64,000 nt of DNA from Acidobacteriota bacterium (GTDB lineage Bacteria; Acidobacteriota; Terriglobia; Bryobacterales; Bryobacteraceae), in contig JAFDVZ010000003.1 in assembly GCA_018268715.1 (NCBI GenBank), positions 410,570-474,569 of the forward strand. Reading direction: 5' to 3'. The number at the start of each line of letters is the position of its first letter. Within the stretch, counting starts at the first letter, position 1. Made by a program: the position numbers and the translations under genes. This document shows positions 1 to 8,783 of this stretch, piece by piece. A model generated the notes under the pieces. That model was not told the DNA's origin. It did no database searches and saw nothing but the letters and a program-made list of their open reading frames with translations.

Positions 1-1776
1 GATCGCGCCACCATCGCCAACATGGCGCCGGAGTATGGCGCGACCGTCGGCTTCTTCCCGATCGACGAAGCGTCGCTCGATTATCTGCGGATGAGCAACC
101 GGCCGGCGGAGCTGATCGCGCTGGTGGAGGCCTACACAAAGGACCAGGGGTTGTTCCTGACCGCGGGCGCGCCCGATCCGGTGTACACCGACACGATCGA
201 ACTGGATCTGGGCGACGTTGTTCCGGCGCTCGCCGGCCCCAAGCGTCCGCAGGATCGCATCGACCTGCCGGACGTCAAGAAGAACTTCCACACGGTGGTC
301 CCGGCGGAGAATCAGCGCTCGGTGGCGGTGGCGCGCAATGGCTCCTCCTTCGATGTGAAGGATGGGAGCGTGGTGATCGCCGCCATCACCAGTTGCACGA
401 ACACGTCGAATCCGTCGGTGATGCTGGCGGCCGGACTGGTGGCGAAGAAGGCTGTGGCGCGCGGGCTCAAGGCGAAGCCCTGGGTGAAGACGTCGCTTGC
501 GCCGGGCTCGAAGGTGGCGACGGAGTACTTCGAGGACGCGGGCTTGCTGCCGGCGCTCGAGGAGTTGGGCTTCCACGTGGTCGGCTACGGTTGCACGACG
601 TGCATCGGCAACTCGGGTCCGCTTCCCGAGGATGTCGGAGGAGCCGTGAGCAGCCAGAAGCTGACTGTGGCGGCCGTGCTCAGCGGCAACCGCAACTTCG
701 AGGGTCGCGTCAATCCTCTGGTCCGGGCCAACTACCTGGCCTCACCGCCGCTGGTGGTGGCCTACGCCATCGCCGGCCGCGTGGACATCGATCTGACCAC
801 CGAGCCCATCGGCGTGGATCCGGGCGGCAAGGACGTGTTCCTCGCCGACATCTGGCCGACTAATGAAGAAGTGGAAGCCACAGTGAAGCAGAGCGTGCGC
901 GGCGAGATGTTCCAGCGTCAGTACGCCGAGGTTTTCCAGGGCGACGCCAACTGGCGAAATATGAAGGTCCCCACTGGCGACGCCTACGGTTGGGACGGCG
1001 CCTCCACTTATATCAAGAAGCCGCCGTATTTCGATGCCATGGTGGATCCGGAAACGTCGGTCAAGGACTTCGACGGCGTGCGCGTGCTGGCCGTGCTGGG
1101 CGATTCGGTGACCACCGATCATATCTCGCCTGCGGGTAGCATTCCGGCCGACAGCCCGGCGGGCAAGTACCTGGTGGAGCGCGGCGTGAAACCGTCCGAT
1201 TTCAACTCCTACGGCGCGCGGCGCGGCAATCACGAAGTGATGGTGCGCGGAACCCTCGCCAACATCCGGCTGCGCAATCAGATGGCGCCGGGCACCGAGG
1301 GCGGTTGGACTACGTACGTCCCAAGCGGCGAGAAGATGTTCATCTACGACGCGGCGGTGAAATACGCCGAGTCGGGGACGCCGCTGATGATCATCGCGGG
1401 CAAGGAGTACGGCTCGGGCTCGTCGCGCGACTGGGCGGCCAAGGGCGTGCTGTTGCTGGGCGTGCGGGCGGTGATCGCCGAGAGCTTCGAGCGCATCCAC
1501 CGGTCGAACCTGGTCGGCATGGGTGTGCTTCCGCTCGAGTTCAAGGCGGGCGAGAATCGCCAATCGCTGGGCCTGACCGGCTTTGAATCCTACCGGATCG
1601 AGGGCGTGGTCGAAGGCGTAGCGAGCGGCAAGGCGACGGTGACGGCCACGGCGGCCGACGGCGGCGTCAAACGGTTTGAAGTGAAGGTGCGCATCGATAC
1701 TCCGCAGGAGATCGAATATTACCGCAACGGCGGCATCCTGCCGTACGTGTTGCGGCAGTTAGCGGCGCAAGTTTAA
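1..1776 (+). CDS. acnA: Aconitate hydratase A, 3' part (5' end outside window)
   Basis: The reading frame is open from base 1, and the residues before the first internal ATG (DRATIAN) match the aconitase family, so the gene starts upstream of the window. It isomerises citrate to isocitrate in the TCA cycle in the cytoplasm. Visible family marks are the [4Fe-4S] cysteines in SCTNTSNPSV and YGCTTCIGNSGP, and the C-terminal swivel domain with YGSGSSRDWAAKG and the SFERIHRSNLVGMGVLP segment. The 591 residues seen represent roughly two thirds of a usual AcnA of about 900. Aconitase identity is near certain; AcnA rather than another monomeric paralogue is judged from the motif spelling. Confidence 0.96.
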   Translation, partial: DRATIANMAPEYGATVGFFPIDEASLDYLRMSNRPAELIALVEAYTKDQGLFLTAGAPDPVYTDTIELDLGDVVPALAGPKRPQDRIDLPDVKKNFHTVVPAENQRSVAVARNGSSFDVKDGSVVIAAITSCTNTSNPSVMLAAGLVAKKAVARGLKAKPWVKTSLAPGSKVATEYFEDAGLLPALEELGFHVVGYGCTTCIGNSGPLPEDVGGAVSSQKLTVAAVLSGNRNFEGRVNPLVRANYLASPPLVVAYAIAGRVDIDLTTEPIGVDPGGKDVFLADIWPTNEEVEATVKQSVRGEMFQRQYAEVFQGDANWRNMKVPTGDAYGWDGASTYIKKPPYFDAMVDPETSVKDFDGVRVLAVLGDSVTTDHISPAGSIPADSPAGKYLVERGVKPSDFNSYGARRGNHEVMVRGTLANIRLRNQMAPGTEGGWTTYVPSGEKMFIYDAAVKYAESGTPLMIIAGKEYGSGSSRDWAAKGVLLLGVRAVIAESFERIHRSNLVGMGVLPLEFKAGENRQSLGLTGFESYRIEGVVEGVASGKATVTATAADGGVKRFEVKVRIDTPQEIEYYRNGGILPYVLRQLAAQV

Positions 1777-1787
1777 CGTCCGACGGA

Positions 1788-1808
1788 GCGGGCGGCCCAG
1801 CCGCCCGC
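1788..1808 (+). terminator. Hairpin terminator after aconitase
   Basis: A perfect 9-bp inverted repeat (GCGGGCGGC / GCCGCCCGC, arms 1788-1796 and 1800-1808) with a 3-nt loop lies 11 nt after the acnA stop. It is followed by a pyrimidine-rich stretch with only short T runs. The position and strength suggest a transcription terminator; the weak T-tract lowers certainty. Confidence 0.7.
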
Positions 1809-1977
1809 CTTCCCGCTTTCATTTGCGCAGCGTCCGAGTCGGCCCCGCCCTCCCTCACCTCACTCTCTAGACACCTGTAGTACGTGGTGACCCGATAGTC
1901 CTCTTCCGTACTGATCTTCTCCTCATACACCTTCAAACGATGTCCGATAAGGGCACCAGAGGTTGAAAGGAGTTTGC

Positions 1978-2349
1978 ATGTCGCTGGATGTTCTCATTGT
2001 GGATGATTCCGCAGCAATCCGGAAGATTCTGCAGCGCGTTTTGGTCCAAGCCGACGTTTCTCTCGGGAAAGTCTATGAAGCGAACGATGGCCGGGAAGCC
2101 CTCGAGAAGCTGAAGGGCAGTCCCGTCGGCCTGATCCTAAGCGATATCAACATGCCGAACATGGACGGGCTTGAGTTGCTGGCGAACTTGCGCGCGGACC
2201 AAGCTTTCCAGCAGGTGCCCATCATCATGGTCACCACGGAGGGGAGTCAGAACAAGGTGCTGCAAGCCTTGCAACTTGGCGCGAACGGCTATGTTCGAAA
2301 ACCCTTCACGGCGGAGCAAATCAAGGAAAAACTCGCCGGGCTCGTGTGA
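1978..2349 (+). CDS. cheY: Response regulator, CheY type (first gene of che operon)
   Basis: A single receiver domain of 123 residues with no output domain. The acidic pair is in VDDSAAIRK, the phospho-acceptor Asp in LILSDINMPNMDG, the switch Thr in VTTEG and the conserved Lys in RKPF. CheY carries phosphate from CheA to its target, classically the flagellar switch. The ATG at 1978 is chosen because AAAGGAG lies at 1967-1973, five bases upstream; a TTG at 1963 would sit before that site. It opens a nine-gene chemotaxis operon, with cheX beginning 22 nt downstream. Confidence 0.93.
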   Translation: MSLDVLIVDDSAAIRKILQRVLVQADVSLGKVYEANDGREALEKLKGSPVGLILSDINMPNMDGLELLANLRADQAFQQVPIIMVTTEGSQNKVLQALQLGANGYVRKPFTAEQIKEKLAGLV

Positions 2350-2371
2350 TCCCGGCCGACTGGAGCACCGA

Positions 2372-2896
2372 ATGGAAACGCTAAATCACGAAAAACTGTT
2401 GACAACCATCCGGACGGCCACCGAGGAAGTGTTCGGCATGATGCTGGCGATTCCCGCCACCGCTCTGCCACACAGTGTTGAGCAGGGCGCGACACAGCCG
2501 TTTGACGGAGTGATCTCGTTGATCGGTTTTGCGGGCGGATGGACAGGCGCGGGGCGCATCTCCTGCACCGCGACGCTCGCCTGCCGGCTGTCGGGCGCAT
2601 TACTCGCCTCCGAATACGCATCGGTGAACGAGGATGTGCTGGACGCCATGGCCGAGATCACCAACATGATCATCGGCAACGTTAAGAGCAACCTTGAGGA
2701 TGAGCTGGGACCGATGGGCCTGAGCATTCCGACCGTGGTGTTCGGGCGCAACTACCAGGCCCGCAGCTCCGGCGTGCGGGAGTGGGTGGTGGCGCCGTTT
2801 GACTGTGATGGCGAGAAGCTGGAGATCCGCGTGGGGCTGATGCCGTGCGGCAAGACGGACGCGGTGAAGCACTTCGCGATGGCGGATGTGGAGTAG
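2372..2896 (+). CDS. cheX: CheX-type chemotaxis phosphatase
   Basis: A 174-residue protein of the CheC/CheX/FliY phosphatase family, which dephosphorylates CheY-P. The active-site pattern ExxN is visible in AEITNMIIGNVKS, once only, as in CheX rather than the two-centred CheC. The start METLNHEKL is chosen at the ATG at 2372 with TGGAG at 2361-2365; an open frame continues further upstream but overlaps cheY and lacks family character. It sits between cheY and cheA, which fits signal termination. A second CheX-like gene lies at 6496. Confidence 0.87.
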   Translation: METLNHEKLLTTIRTATEEVFGMMLAIPATALPHSVEQGATQPFDGVISLIGFAGGWTGAGRISCTATLACRLSGALLASEYASVNEDVLDAMAEITNMIIGNVKSNLEDELGPMGLSIPTVVFGRNYQARSSGVREWVVAPFDCDGEKLEIRVGLMPCGKTDAVKHFAMADVE

Positions 2897-2929
2897 TGCA
2901 GCCGAGGCGGCGACGAAAGGTGAACGTGG

Positions 2930-4666
2930 ATGTCCGATAGAGATGCAGCGAATCCCCCGGCCGGCGGCGCCGGGACCAACAACTTGGCGCAGGATCCTGA
3001 GTTGGTGCAGGAGTTCATTCTGGAGAGCCAGGACCACCTGGGAGCGATCGAAACGCATCTGCTGTCGATCGCGCGGGGAAATTCGAGCAGCGAGGCGTTG
3101 CACGCCATCTTTCGCGGCTTCCATACGATCAAGGGACTGGCGGGATTTCTTGAGTTCGGCACTATCCAGCACGTGGCCCACGAAGTGGAGACCGTGCTCG
3201 ATCAGGCCCGCAACGGCCAGTTGGCGATGACGTCGAACGTGGTGGACACGGTGCTTGAGAGCGCCGATCTGCTGCGCCAGTGGCTCGCGGCGATCCACAC
3301 GGGCGGCGAGGGGCCGAATCCGACCGGACTGCTCGAGCGCGTCCACGTGCTCGGCAAGGCGCCGGAAGCGCCGCCGGCGGTCGAGGCGGCCGAGCCCGAC
3401 CTGGTGGAAGCGGCGATCTCGCCCGAGTCTACCTTGCCGGCGCTCGCCAACAACATGCAGCCGTCGGCCCTGGCCGCCGTGGAAGCGCGTTCGGTTAAGG
3501 TGGACACAAGCAAGCTCGACCATCTGGTGGATATGGTTGGCGAGATGGTGATCGCGCAGTCGATGATCCAGCACGATCCCGATCTAAAAAATATGAACCG
3601 GCCGCGGCTGGCGCGCAACCTAATGCAGCTGGCCCGCATCACCGACGACGTCCAGAAGACCGCCATGGCCATGCGGATGATGCCGGTGGAGCATCTGTTC
3701 AACCGCATGCGCAGGGTGGTCCACGACATCGGGCGCAAGACCGGCAAGGAAATTGAGATGGAGATCACGGGCGGGGAGACCGAACTCGACCGCAACTTGG
3801 TCGAGGAGCTCGGCGATCCGTTGATGCACATGCTGCGCAACGCTGTGGATCACGGAATTGAGCCGGCCGACGTCCGTCTGGCCAAGGGCAAGCCCGCAGC
3901 CGGACGCCTGCGGCTGAGCGCCTCCCATCGCTCCGGGCACATCGTTATCGAGGTGGCCGACGACGGGGCGGGCCTCGATCGCACGAAGATCCTCGAGAAA
4001 GCGCGACGGAACGGCCTGATCTCGGCCACCGAGGAGCCGACCGACGAGCGCGTCTACGAGTTGATCTTCGAACCGGGATTCTCAACGGCCGCCACCATCA
4101 CCGACGTGTCGGGGCGGGGCGTGGGCATGGACGTAGTGCGGCGGCAGGTGCAGAAACTGCGGGGCCGCATCGAGATTCAGTCCGTCCCCGGACAGGGAAG
4201 CACGTTTCTGCTGAAGCTGCCGCTGACGCTCGCCATCGTCGACGGCCTGGTAGTCGGCGTCGGCGCGGAGCGCTATATCATTCCGCTGTTTGCGGTGCGT
4301 GAGATTCTACGGCCGGAGCCGGGCGCTGTTTCCACCGTGCAGGACAAAGGCGAACTCGCGGTGGTCCGCGGGCGTCTGCTTCCGCTGGTCCGGCTATACC
4401 GCCGCTTCGGCATCCAGCCCCGTTCCGAGGATCCGCAGGAGACTCTGCTGATCGTCGCCGAGGCCGCCAACCGGGTGTACTGCCTGATGGTGGATGAGTT
4501 GATCGGCAAGCAGGAAGTAGTCATCAAGAGCCTTGGCCCGACGCTGCAAAATGTCCCGGGCGTGGCGGGCGGGGCGATTCTGGGCGACGGCCGCGTGGGG
4601 CTGATTCTCGACCTCGACCGTGTTTTCGATCCCTATTCTGGAGTGCAGAACAGCCATGCTGCTTAA
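2930..4666 (+). CDS. cheA: Chemotaxis histidine kinase CheA
   Basis: 578 residues. The N-terminal Hpt (P1) domain carries the phosphorylated His at about residue 65 in FHTIKGLAGF. The dimerisation domain (about 170-240) is followed by the ATPase domain, with N box LRNAVDHGIE and G box DVSGRGVGMD, and the C-terminal CheW-like P5 domain (about 430-575). Residues about 100-170 are an Ala/Pro-rich linker, and I see no P2 CheY-docking domain, so this is shorter than E. coli CheA. AAAGG lies 9 nt before the ATG. The stop overlaps the cheR start by 11 nt. It autophosphorylates and feeds CheY and CheB. Confidence 0.95.
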   Translation: MSDRDAANPPAGGAGTNNLAQDPELVQEFILESQDHLGAIETHLLSIARGNSSSEALHAIFRGFHTIKGLAGFLEFGTIQHVAHEVETVLDQARNGQLAMTSNVVDTVLESADLLRQWLAAIHTGGEGPNPTGLLERVHVLGKAPEAPPAVEAAEPDLVEAAISPESTLPALANNMQPSALAAVEARSVKVDTSKLDHLVDMVGEMVIAQSMIQHDPDLKNMNRPRLARNLMQLARITDDVQKTAMAMRMMPVEHLFNRMRRVVHDIGRKTGKEIEMEITGGETELDRNLVEELGDPLMHMLRNAVDHGIEPADVRLAKGKPAAGRLRLSASHRSGHIVIEVADDGAGLDRTKILEKARRNGLISATEEPTDERVYELIFEPGFSTAATITDVSGRGVGMDVVRRQVQKLRGRIEIQSVPGQGSTFLLKLPLTLAIVDGLVVGVGAERYIIPLFAVREILRPEPGAVSTVQDKGELAVVRGRLLPLVRLYRRFGIQPRSEDPQETLLIVAEAANRVYCLMVDELIGKQEVVIKSLGPTLQNVPGVAGGAILGDGRVGLILDLDRVFDPYSGVQNSHAA

Positions 4667-5558
4667 GAGCGGAAAATCGAATCCGTCCGAGCGGACGTCG
4701 TTCCTGAACGACGCGCCCGCCCCTCTGGCGGACGTGCCGAAGCTGAATCCGGCGGAATTCGATGAGATCCGGGGCCTCGCGAAACGGCGTTTCGGGTTGG
4801 ACCTTCGCCATGGCAAGGAAGAACTGGTGTCGGCGCGGCTGTCGAAGACCATGCGTCAGGGCAAGTTCCGATCGTTCCGCGACTATATCGCGTCGGTGGA
4901 GCGCGACCAGAGCGGGCAACAGCTGATCAACCTGATCAACGCGCTGACGACCAACCACACCAGCTTCTACCGGGAGCCGCACCACTTTGAGTACCTGTCG
5001 TCGGAGATTCTGCCGCACTTCCGACCAGGCTCGGACCTGCGGATCTGGTGCGCGGCAAGTTCCACGGGCGAGGAGCCGTACACGATTCTGTGCACCGTGG
5101 CGCAAGCCTGGAAGGGACAGGTGCGCGGGCTTCGGCTGCTGGCCACCGACATTTCAACCAAGGTGCTCGACATCGCCAGGGCGGGGGTGTACAAGACCAT
5201 GTCGCTCGATCCCGCTCCACCCAACTGGAAGCACGACTATTTCGTGCGGACGCCGGAGGACGGCGGCCTGCGAATCCGGCGCGAACTGGCGTCGCAGGTG
5301 GAGTTCCGGCGGCTGAATCTGATTGAGCCGTTTCCGTTCCAGGAGAAGTTTCATCTGATCTTCTGCCGGAACGTCATGATTTACTTCGACAAGCCGACCC
5401 AGGAGAACCTGGTGCAGCGTCTGGCCTCGCACCTCGAACCGGGTGGACACCTGTTTGTCGGACACTCAGAGAGCCTTGCGGGAGTGAACCATCCGCTCGA
5501 TTACCTGCGGCCCGCGGTCTACCGGGTGAATTCTGGGAAGCGCGGGTTGATCAAATGA
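4656..5558 (+). CDS. cheR: Chemoreceptor methyltransferase CheR
   Basis: A 300-residue SAM-dependent glutamate methyltransferase that acts on chemoreceptors. Visible marks are the N-terminal helical domain, TSFYREPHHFEYL, the SAM-binding WCAASSTGEEPYTI, LLATDIS, and the FCRNVMIYFD motif near the C-terminus. The ATG at 4656 overlaps the end of cheA by 11 nt, pointing to translational coupling; an in-frame GTG at 4620 lies deeper inside cheA and is less likely. It pairs functionally with CheB (6966). Confidence 0.95.
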   Translation: MLLKSGKSNPSERTSFLNDAPAPLADVPKLNPAEFDEIRGLAKRRFGLDLRHGKEELVSARLSKTMRQGKFRSFRDYIASVERDQSGQQLINLINALTTNHTSFYREPHHFEYLSSEILPHFRPGSDLRIWCAASSTGEEPYTILCTVAQAWKGQVRGLRLLATDISTKVLDIARAGVYKTMSLDPAPPNWKHDYFVRTPEDGGLRIRRELASQVEFRRLNLIEPFPFQEKFHLIFCRNVMIYFDKPTQENLVQRLASHLEPGGHLFVGHSESLAGVNHPLDYLRPAVYRVNSGKRGLIK

Positions 5559-6097
5559 CGCCGTTGAATGTGTGTTGGCCGTCGATGGAGCGCCAGGTCG
5601 TGGTCGGCATTTCCGACGCGAAGGTGGCTGCGGCGCCGGGGCCGGTGCTGGTGACTTACGCGCTCGGCTCGTGCGTGGCGGTGTGCATGTTCGATCCCGT
5701 GGCCCGGGTGGGCGGGTTGTTGCACATCCTGTTGCCCGAATCGACGCTCGATCCGAAGAAGGCGGAGACCAATCCGTTCACCTTCGCCGACACGGGGATT
5801 CCGCTGCTGCTGCGGCAGATGGTGGCGCAGGGCGCCTCCGAGAAGCGGATCTCGGTGCGACTGGCGGGAGGGGCGCAGGTGACGGCCGGCAAGGATGTGT
5901 TCGCCATCGGCAAACGCAATCACGCGGCGGCGCGCAAGATTCTGTGGAAACTGGGGCTGATGGTGGCTGGAGAACAGGTGGGAGGCGATGTTTCGAGAAC
6001 GGTACGGCTTGATCTGGATAGCGGCCGGTTCATCGTTAGGGAAGGTGGAGGGACCGAGCGGGAGATCCTGCTCAAGGATTCACGATATGGCCAATGA
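5555..6097 (+). CDS. cheD: Chemoreceptor glutamine deamidase CheD
   Basis: A 180-residue CheD-family amidohydrolase. The catalytic Cys is in YALGSCVAV and the His in GGLLHILLP. CheD deamidates receptor glutamines and in many bacteria interacts with CheC or CheX phosphatases; two CheX-like genes are present in this operon. The start overlaps the cheR stop in an ATGA junction. Confidence 0.93.
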   Translation: MTPLNVCWPSMERQVVVGISDAKVAAAPGPVLVTYALGSCVAVCMFDPVARVGGLLHILLPESTLDPKKAETNPFTFADTGIPLLLRQMVAQGASEKRISVRLAGGAQVTAGKDVFAIGKRNHAAARKILWKLGLMVAGEQVGGDVSRTVRLDLDSGRFIVREGGGTEREILLKDSRYGQ

Positions 6098-6494
6098 GTC
6101 AATGGAAGCGGGGTGCCGGGAGTTGTCGGTCCTGATTGTCGACGACAGCCCGTTGATGCGGTCTTTCATTCGCCGGATCCTGACTGTTTCGGGGGTTCGG
6201 ACCAAAGACGTGCTCGAGGCCGGCGACGGGCAGGATGCCCTCGATCTGATGGACAAGTCGCCAGTGGATCTGGTGCTATCGGACATCAACATGCCGCGCA
6301 TGAACGGTTCAGAGATGTTGAAACGGATGTCGGCGACGCCGTCGATGCGGACCATTCCGGTGATCGTGGTCTCCACCGACGCAACCCGGCAACGCATGGA
6401 CACGATGCAGCAGATGGGAGCCCAGGGCTACATCCGGAAGCCGTTCCAGCCCGAGGCTCTGCGGTGCGAAATCGAACGGGTGCTGGGGGTGTGA
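6087..6494 (+). CDS. cheY: Second CheY-type response regulator
   Basis: A 135-residue single-domain receiver: acidic pair in LIVDDSPLMRSF, phospho-acceptor Asp in LVLSDINMPRMNG, switch Thr/Ser region VVSTDAT, Lys in IRKPF. It is clearly related to the protein at 1978 but not identical. The ATG at 6087 overlaps the cheD end by 11 nt, with AAGGATT just upstream; an alternative ATG lies at 6102. A second CheY in one operon often acts as a phosphate sink or drives a different output, but the sequence alone does not say which. Confidence 0.92.
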   Translation: MANESMEAGCRELSVLIVDDSPLMRSFIRRILTVSGVRTKDVLEAGDGQDALDLMDKSPVDLVLSDINMPRMNGSEMLKRMSATPSMRTIPVIVVSTDATRQRMDTMQQMGAQGYIRKPFQPEALRCEIERVLGV

Positions 6495-6495
6495 C

Positions 6496-6969
6496 GTGAG
6501 TACAGTGGCGACAATCAACGATATCGGCCAATTATGCGGGCGCTGCGTGCCGGACGTGCTGGAGACGATGTTCTTCGCCATGGCGGCCGAGAGCGAGCAG
6601 GCGCGGGCGGGCGACGACGCCCTGTCGGTGCGGGTCTGCTTCCGAGGCTCGCCGTCGGGCTGTTTCGGCCTCAAGACGGACCGCTCGACGCTTTCAACGC
6701 TCGGCGCCGCGTTTCTCGGCAAGCTGAGCGAGGACGAGATGACGCCGGCGGAGGTGGCGCAGACGGCCTGCGAGCTGGCCAACATCGTGTGCGGGAGCGT
6801 GCTGAGCGAAGCTGAGTCGGATTCCGGCTTCGACCTGGACGAGCCGGCGATCGATCCCGGAGCCCCGGACGAAAACGGCTCCGCGTATTCCGCCTTCTTC
6901 GAACTGGACACCGGTGGCGCGCTCGAGATCCATTTCCGATTCGCGGAGCTTGAGGCGAATCCATCATGA
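6496..6969 (+). CDS. Second CheX-like phosphatase domain protein
   Basis: 157 residues starting with GTG one base after the preceding cheY stop. It contains ACELANIVCGSVLSE, which has the ExxN signature of CheX/CheC phosphatases. The rest is diverged from the cheX at 2372, including an acidic insert (about residues 112-128). A phosphatase or CheD-binding role is inferred from this motif and the operon. The stop overlaps cheB by 4 nt. Confidence 0.75.
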   Translation: MSTVATINDIGQLCGRCVPDVLETMFFAMAAESEQARAGDDALSVRVCFRGSPSGCFGLKTDRSTLSTLGAAFLGKLSEDEMTPAEVAQTACELANIVCGSVLSEAESDSGFDLDEPAIDPGAPDENGSAYSAFFELDTGGALEIHFRFAELEANPS

Positions 6970-8093
6970 CCGGCCGCAAGATCCGGGTCCTGATTGTCGA
7001 CGACTCGGCGCTCGTGCGGAGAATTCTGACCGACACACTGTCCGGCGAATCGGATATCGAAGTGGTTGGCACGGCGCCGGATCCCATCATCGCGATCGAG
7101 AAAATAGCGAATCTCCGGCCCGACGTGCTGACGCTGGACGTCGAGATGCCCCGCATGGACGGGCTGACCTTCTTGAAGAAGTTGATGCGGGAGCAACCGG
7201 TTCCCGTCATCATGATCAGTTCACTGGCCCGACAGTCCTCGCAAGTCGCGGTGGAAGCCCTGTCGGAAGGCGCGGTGGAAGTCATCGGCAAACCCGATGG
7301 GCCATACTCGGTGGGAGATTTCCGGTTTTCGCTCGCCCAGAAGGTGCGCGGTGCGGCAAACGCGCGCGTCCGCCGAAGGATGATGACCGCGCCGGGAGCC
7401 ATCCCCATCAGCCGTCCGCCGGCCCCGAGAGCCCAACAACCGGTCCCGACGCCGATCGTAGCGGTCGCGGGTCCCGTGAAACTGGTCGCGATCGGCGCTT
7501 CGACCGGGGGCACCGAAGCGATCGAGCGGATCCTCCGCCAGATCCCGGCCGCATTCCCGCCCATCGTGATCGTGCAGCACATTCCCGCCGGGTTCTCGCG
7601 CGCTTTCGCCGACCGGCTAAACCAGTTTTGCGCGGTGCGCGTGAGGGAGGCCTCCGACAGCGACGCGGTGACGCCCGGCGTCGCCCTGGTCGCGCCGGGC
7701 AATTTCCACATGCGGGTTTCGCGCTCAGGCGGGCGCGGGCGCGTGGCGGTGGCCGATGGCCCCCTGGTGTGTTACCAGCGCCCGGCCGTCGACGTGATGT
7801 TCGACTCCATAGCCGAACAGGGCGGCGCCGGGGTAGTGGCCGTGTTGCTGACCGGAATGGGCAGCGACGGCGCCCTGGGCATGATGAGACTGAAACAGGC
7901 CGGGGCGCGCACCATCGCCCAGGACGAGCAGAGCTGCGCGGTGTTCGGCATGCCGCGCGAAGCAATCCGCATGGGGGCCGCCGACGAGGTGCTCCCGCTC
8001 GACCGGATCGCCGGCCGATTGATCGCTCTCGCATCCGGAGAGCGGAGAAACCCGGTGGCTAGTACTCAAGCCCTTCCGGTTTCCTGCCGATAA
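6966..8093 (+). CDS. cheB: Chemotaxis methylesterase CheB
   Basis: 375 residues: an N-terminal receiver (LIVDDSALVRRIL, Asp in LTLDVEMPRMDG, Lys in IGKPDGP), a Pro/Ala-rich linker (about 135-165), and a C-terminal methylesterase. The catalytic triad is visible as Ser in GASTGG, His in VQHIPAGFS and Asp in LTGMGSDGA. It removes receptor methyl groups and is activated by CheA-dependent phosphorylation. It overlaps the CheX-like gene by 4 nt. Confidence 0.96.
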   Translation: MTGRKIRVLIVDDSALVRRILTDTLSGESDIEVVGTAPDPIIAIEKIANLRPDVLTLDVEMPRMDGLTFLKKLMREQPVPVIMISSLARQSSQVAVEALSEGAVEVIGKPDGPYSVGDFRFSLAQKVRGAANARVRRRMMTAPGAIPISRPPAPRAQQPVPTPIVAVAGPVKLVAIGASTGGTEAIERILRQIPAAFPPIVIVQHIPAGFSRAFADRLNQFCAVRVREASDSDAVTPGVALVAPGNFHMRVSRSGGRGRVAVADGPLVCYQRPAVDVMFDSIAEQGGAGVVAVLLTGMGSDGALGMMRLKQAGARTIAQDEQSCAVFGMPREAIRMGAADEVLPLDRIAGRLIALASGERRNPVASTQALPVSCR

Positions 8094-8114
8094 ATCTGAG
8101 TGTAGGACGTGAGC

Positions 8115-8630
8115 ATGACCAACAGCACCGTAGCAACGAATCCATCTGCCAGCAACGCGGCGGCGGCGACCGACCCGAGAGCGGGCAAGTATCTGGCCTT
8201 CCATCTGGGCCCCGAAGAATTCGGCATTCCCGTACTGGCGGTCCGGGAGATCATGGGCCTTCAGGACATCACGGCGGTCCCGCAGACTCCCCCGCACGTT
8301 CGCGGCGTCATCAACCTGCGCGGCAAAGTGATCCCCGTGGTGGATCTGCGTCTGAAGTTCGGCATGGAGAGCGTCGAATACGGGCAGCGGACCTCGATCA
8401 TCGTCGTCAAGGTCGGCGAGGTCATGATGGGAGTCATCGTCGACGGCGTCTCGGAAGTGCTCAACCTGTTCTCCTCCGATATCGAGAACACGCCGGACTT
8501 CGGCCACGGCATTCAGACGCCCTATATTCTCGGCATGGCCAAGACCAAGGGCAAGGTCCGCATGCTGCTCGACATCGAACAGATTCTCTCGACGCAGGAC
8601 CTGCAGGGGCTCGGCGGTTTCCTGCAATAA
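8115..8630 (+). CDS. cheW: Chemotaxis coupling protein CheW
   Basis: 171 residues with a CheW domain (about 25-165): YLAFHLGPEEFGIPV, VREIMG, PPHVRGVINLRGKVIPVVDLR. It bridges CheA to receptors. The ATG at 8115 is preferred because AGGA at 8104-8107 is well spaced; the GTG at 8109 is too close. It is the last gene of the operon, 21 nt after cheB, and is followed by a hairpin. No methyl-accepting receptor gene is present nearby, so the receptors must be encoded elsewhere. Confidence 0.95.
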   Translation: MTNSTVATNPSASNAAAATDPRAGKYLAFHLGPEEFGIPVLAVREIMGLQDITAVPQTPPHVRGVINLRGKVIPVVDLRLKFGMESVEYGQRTSIIVVKVGEVMMGVIVDGVSEVLNLFSSDIENTPDFGHGIQTPYILGMAKTKGKVRMLLDIEQILSTQDLQGLGGFLQ

Positions 8631-8653
8631 CGGCTATTCCTGTCGGCCCCGAC

Positions 8654-8677
8654 GGGCCGGGCCGGCGCGCCCGGTCC
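8654..8677 (+). terminator. GC-rich hairpin after cheW
   Basis: Arms GGGCCGGGC (8654-8662) and GCCCGGTCC (8669-8677) pair over 9 positions with one G-U, loop 6 nt, 23 nt after the cheW stop. There is no T-tract, so termination at the end of the che operon is plausible but not certain. Confidence 0.5.
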
Positions 8678-8746
8678 GGGATTCGGGTCAAAGGCGCGCA
8701 TTAACGCCCGATTAAAGACGGGCTGCGCCTCTGGAGATCGCGCTAG

Positions 8747-8752
8747 TATAAG
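8747..8752 (+). promoter_or_regulatory. Candidate -10 element for the helix-hairpin-helix gene
   Basis: TATAAG matches the sigma-70 -10 consensus at five of six positions. It lies 31 nt upstream of the ATG at 8784, which has its own AAGGAGG site. I see no convincing -35 hexamer, so this is a weak call. Confidence 0.3.
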
Positions 8753-8783
8753 AAAGCTCCACCCACAACAAGGAGGATTTTTT

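Noticed and set aside
1860..1936. Minus-strand frame starting MKVYEEKISTEEDYRVTTYY in the gap before cheY
   Set aside because: The first 25 residues look protein-like, but the frame then runs through the acnA terminator and the end of acnA, and no ribosome site or family match is visible.
1943..1950. TCCGATAA resembling a sigma-28 (flagellar) -10 box upstream of the che operon
   Set aside because: One mismatch to GCCGATAA, but no TAAA-type -35 at the required spacing, so the match can be chance.
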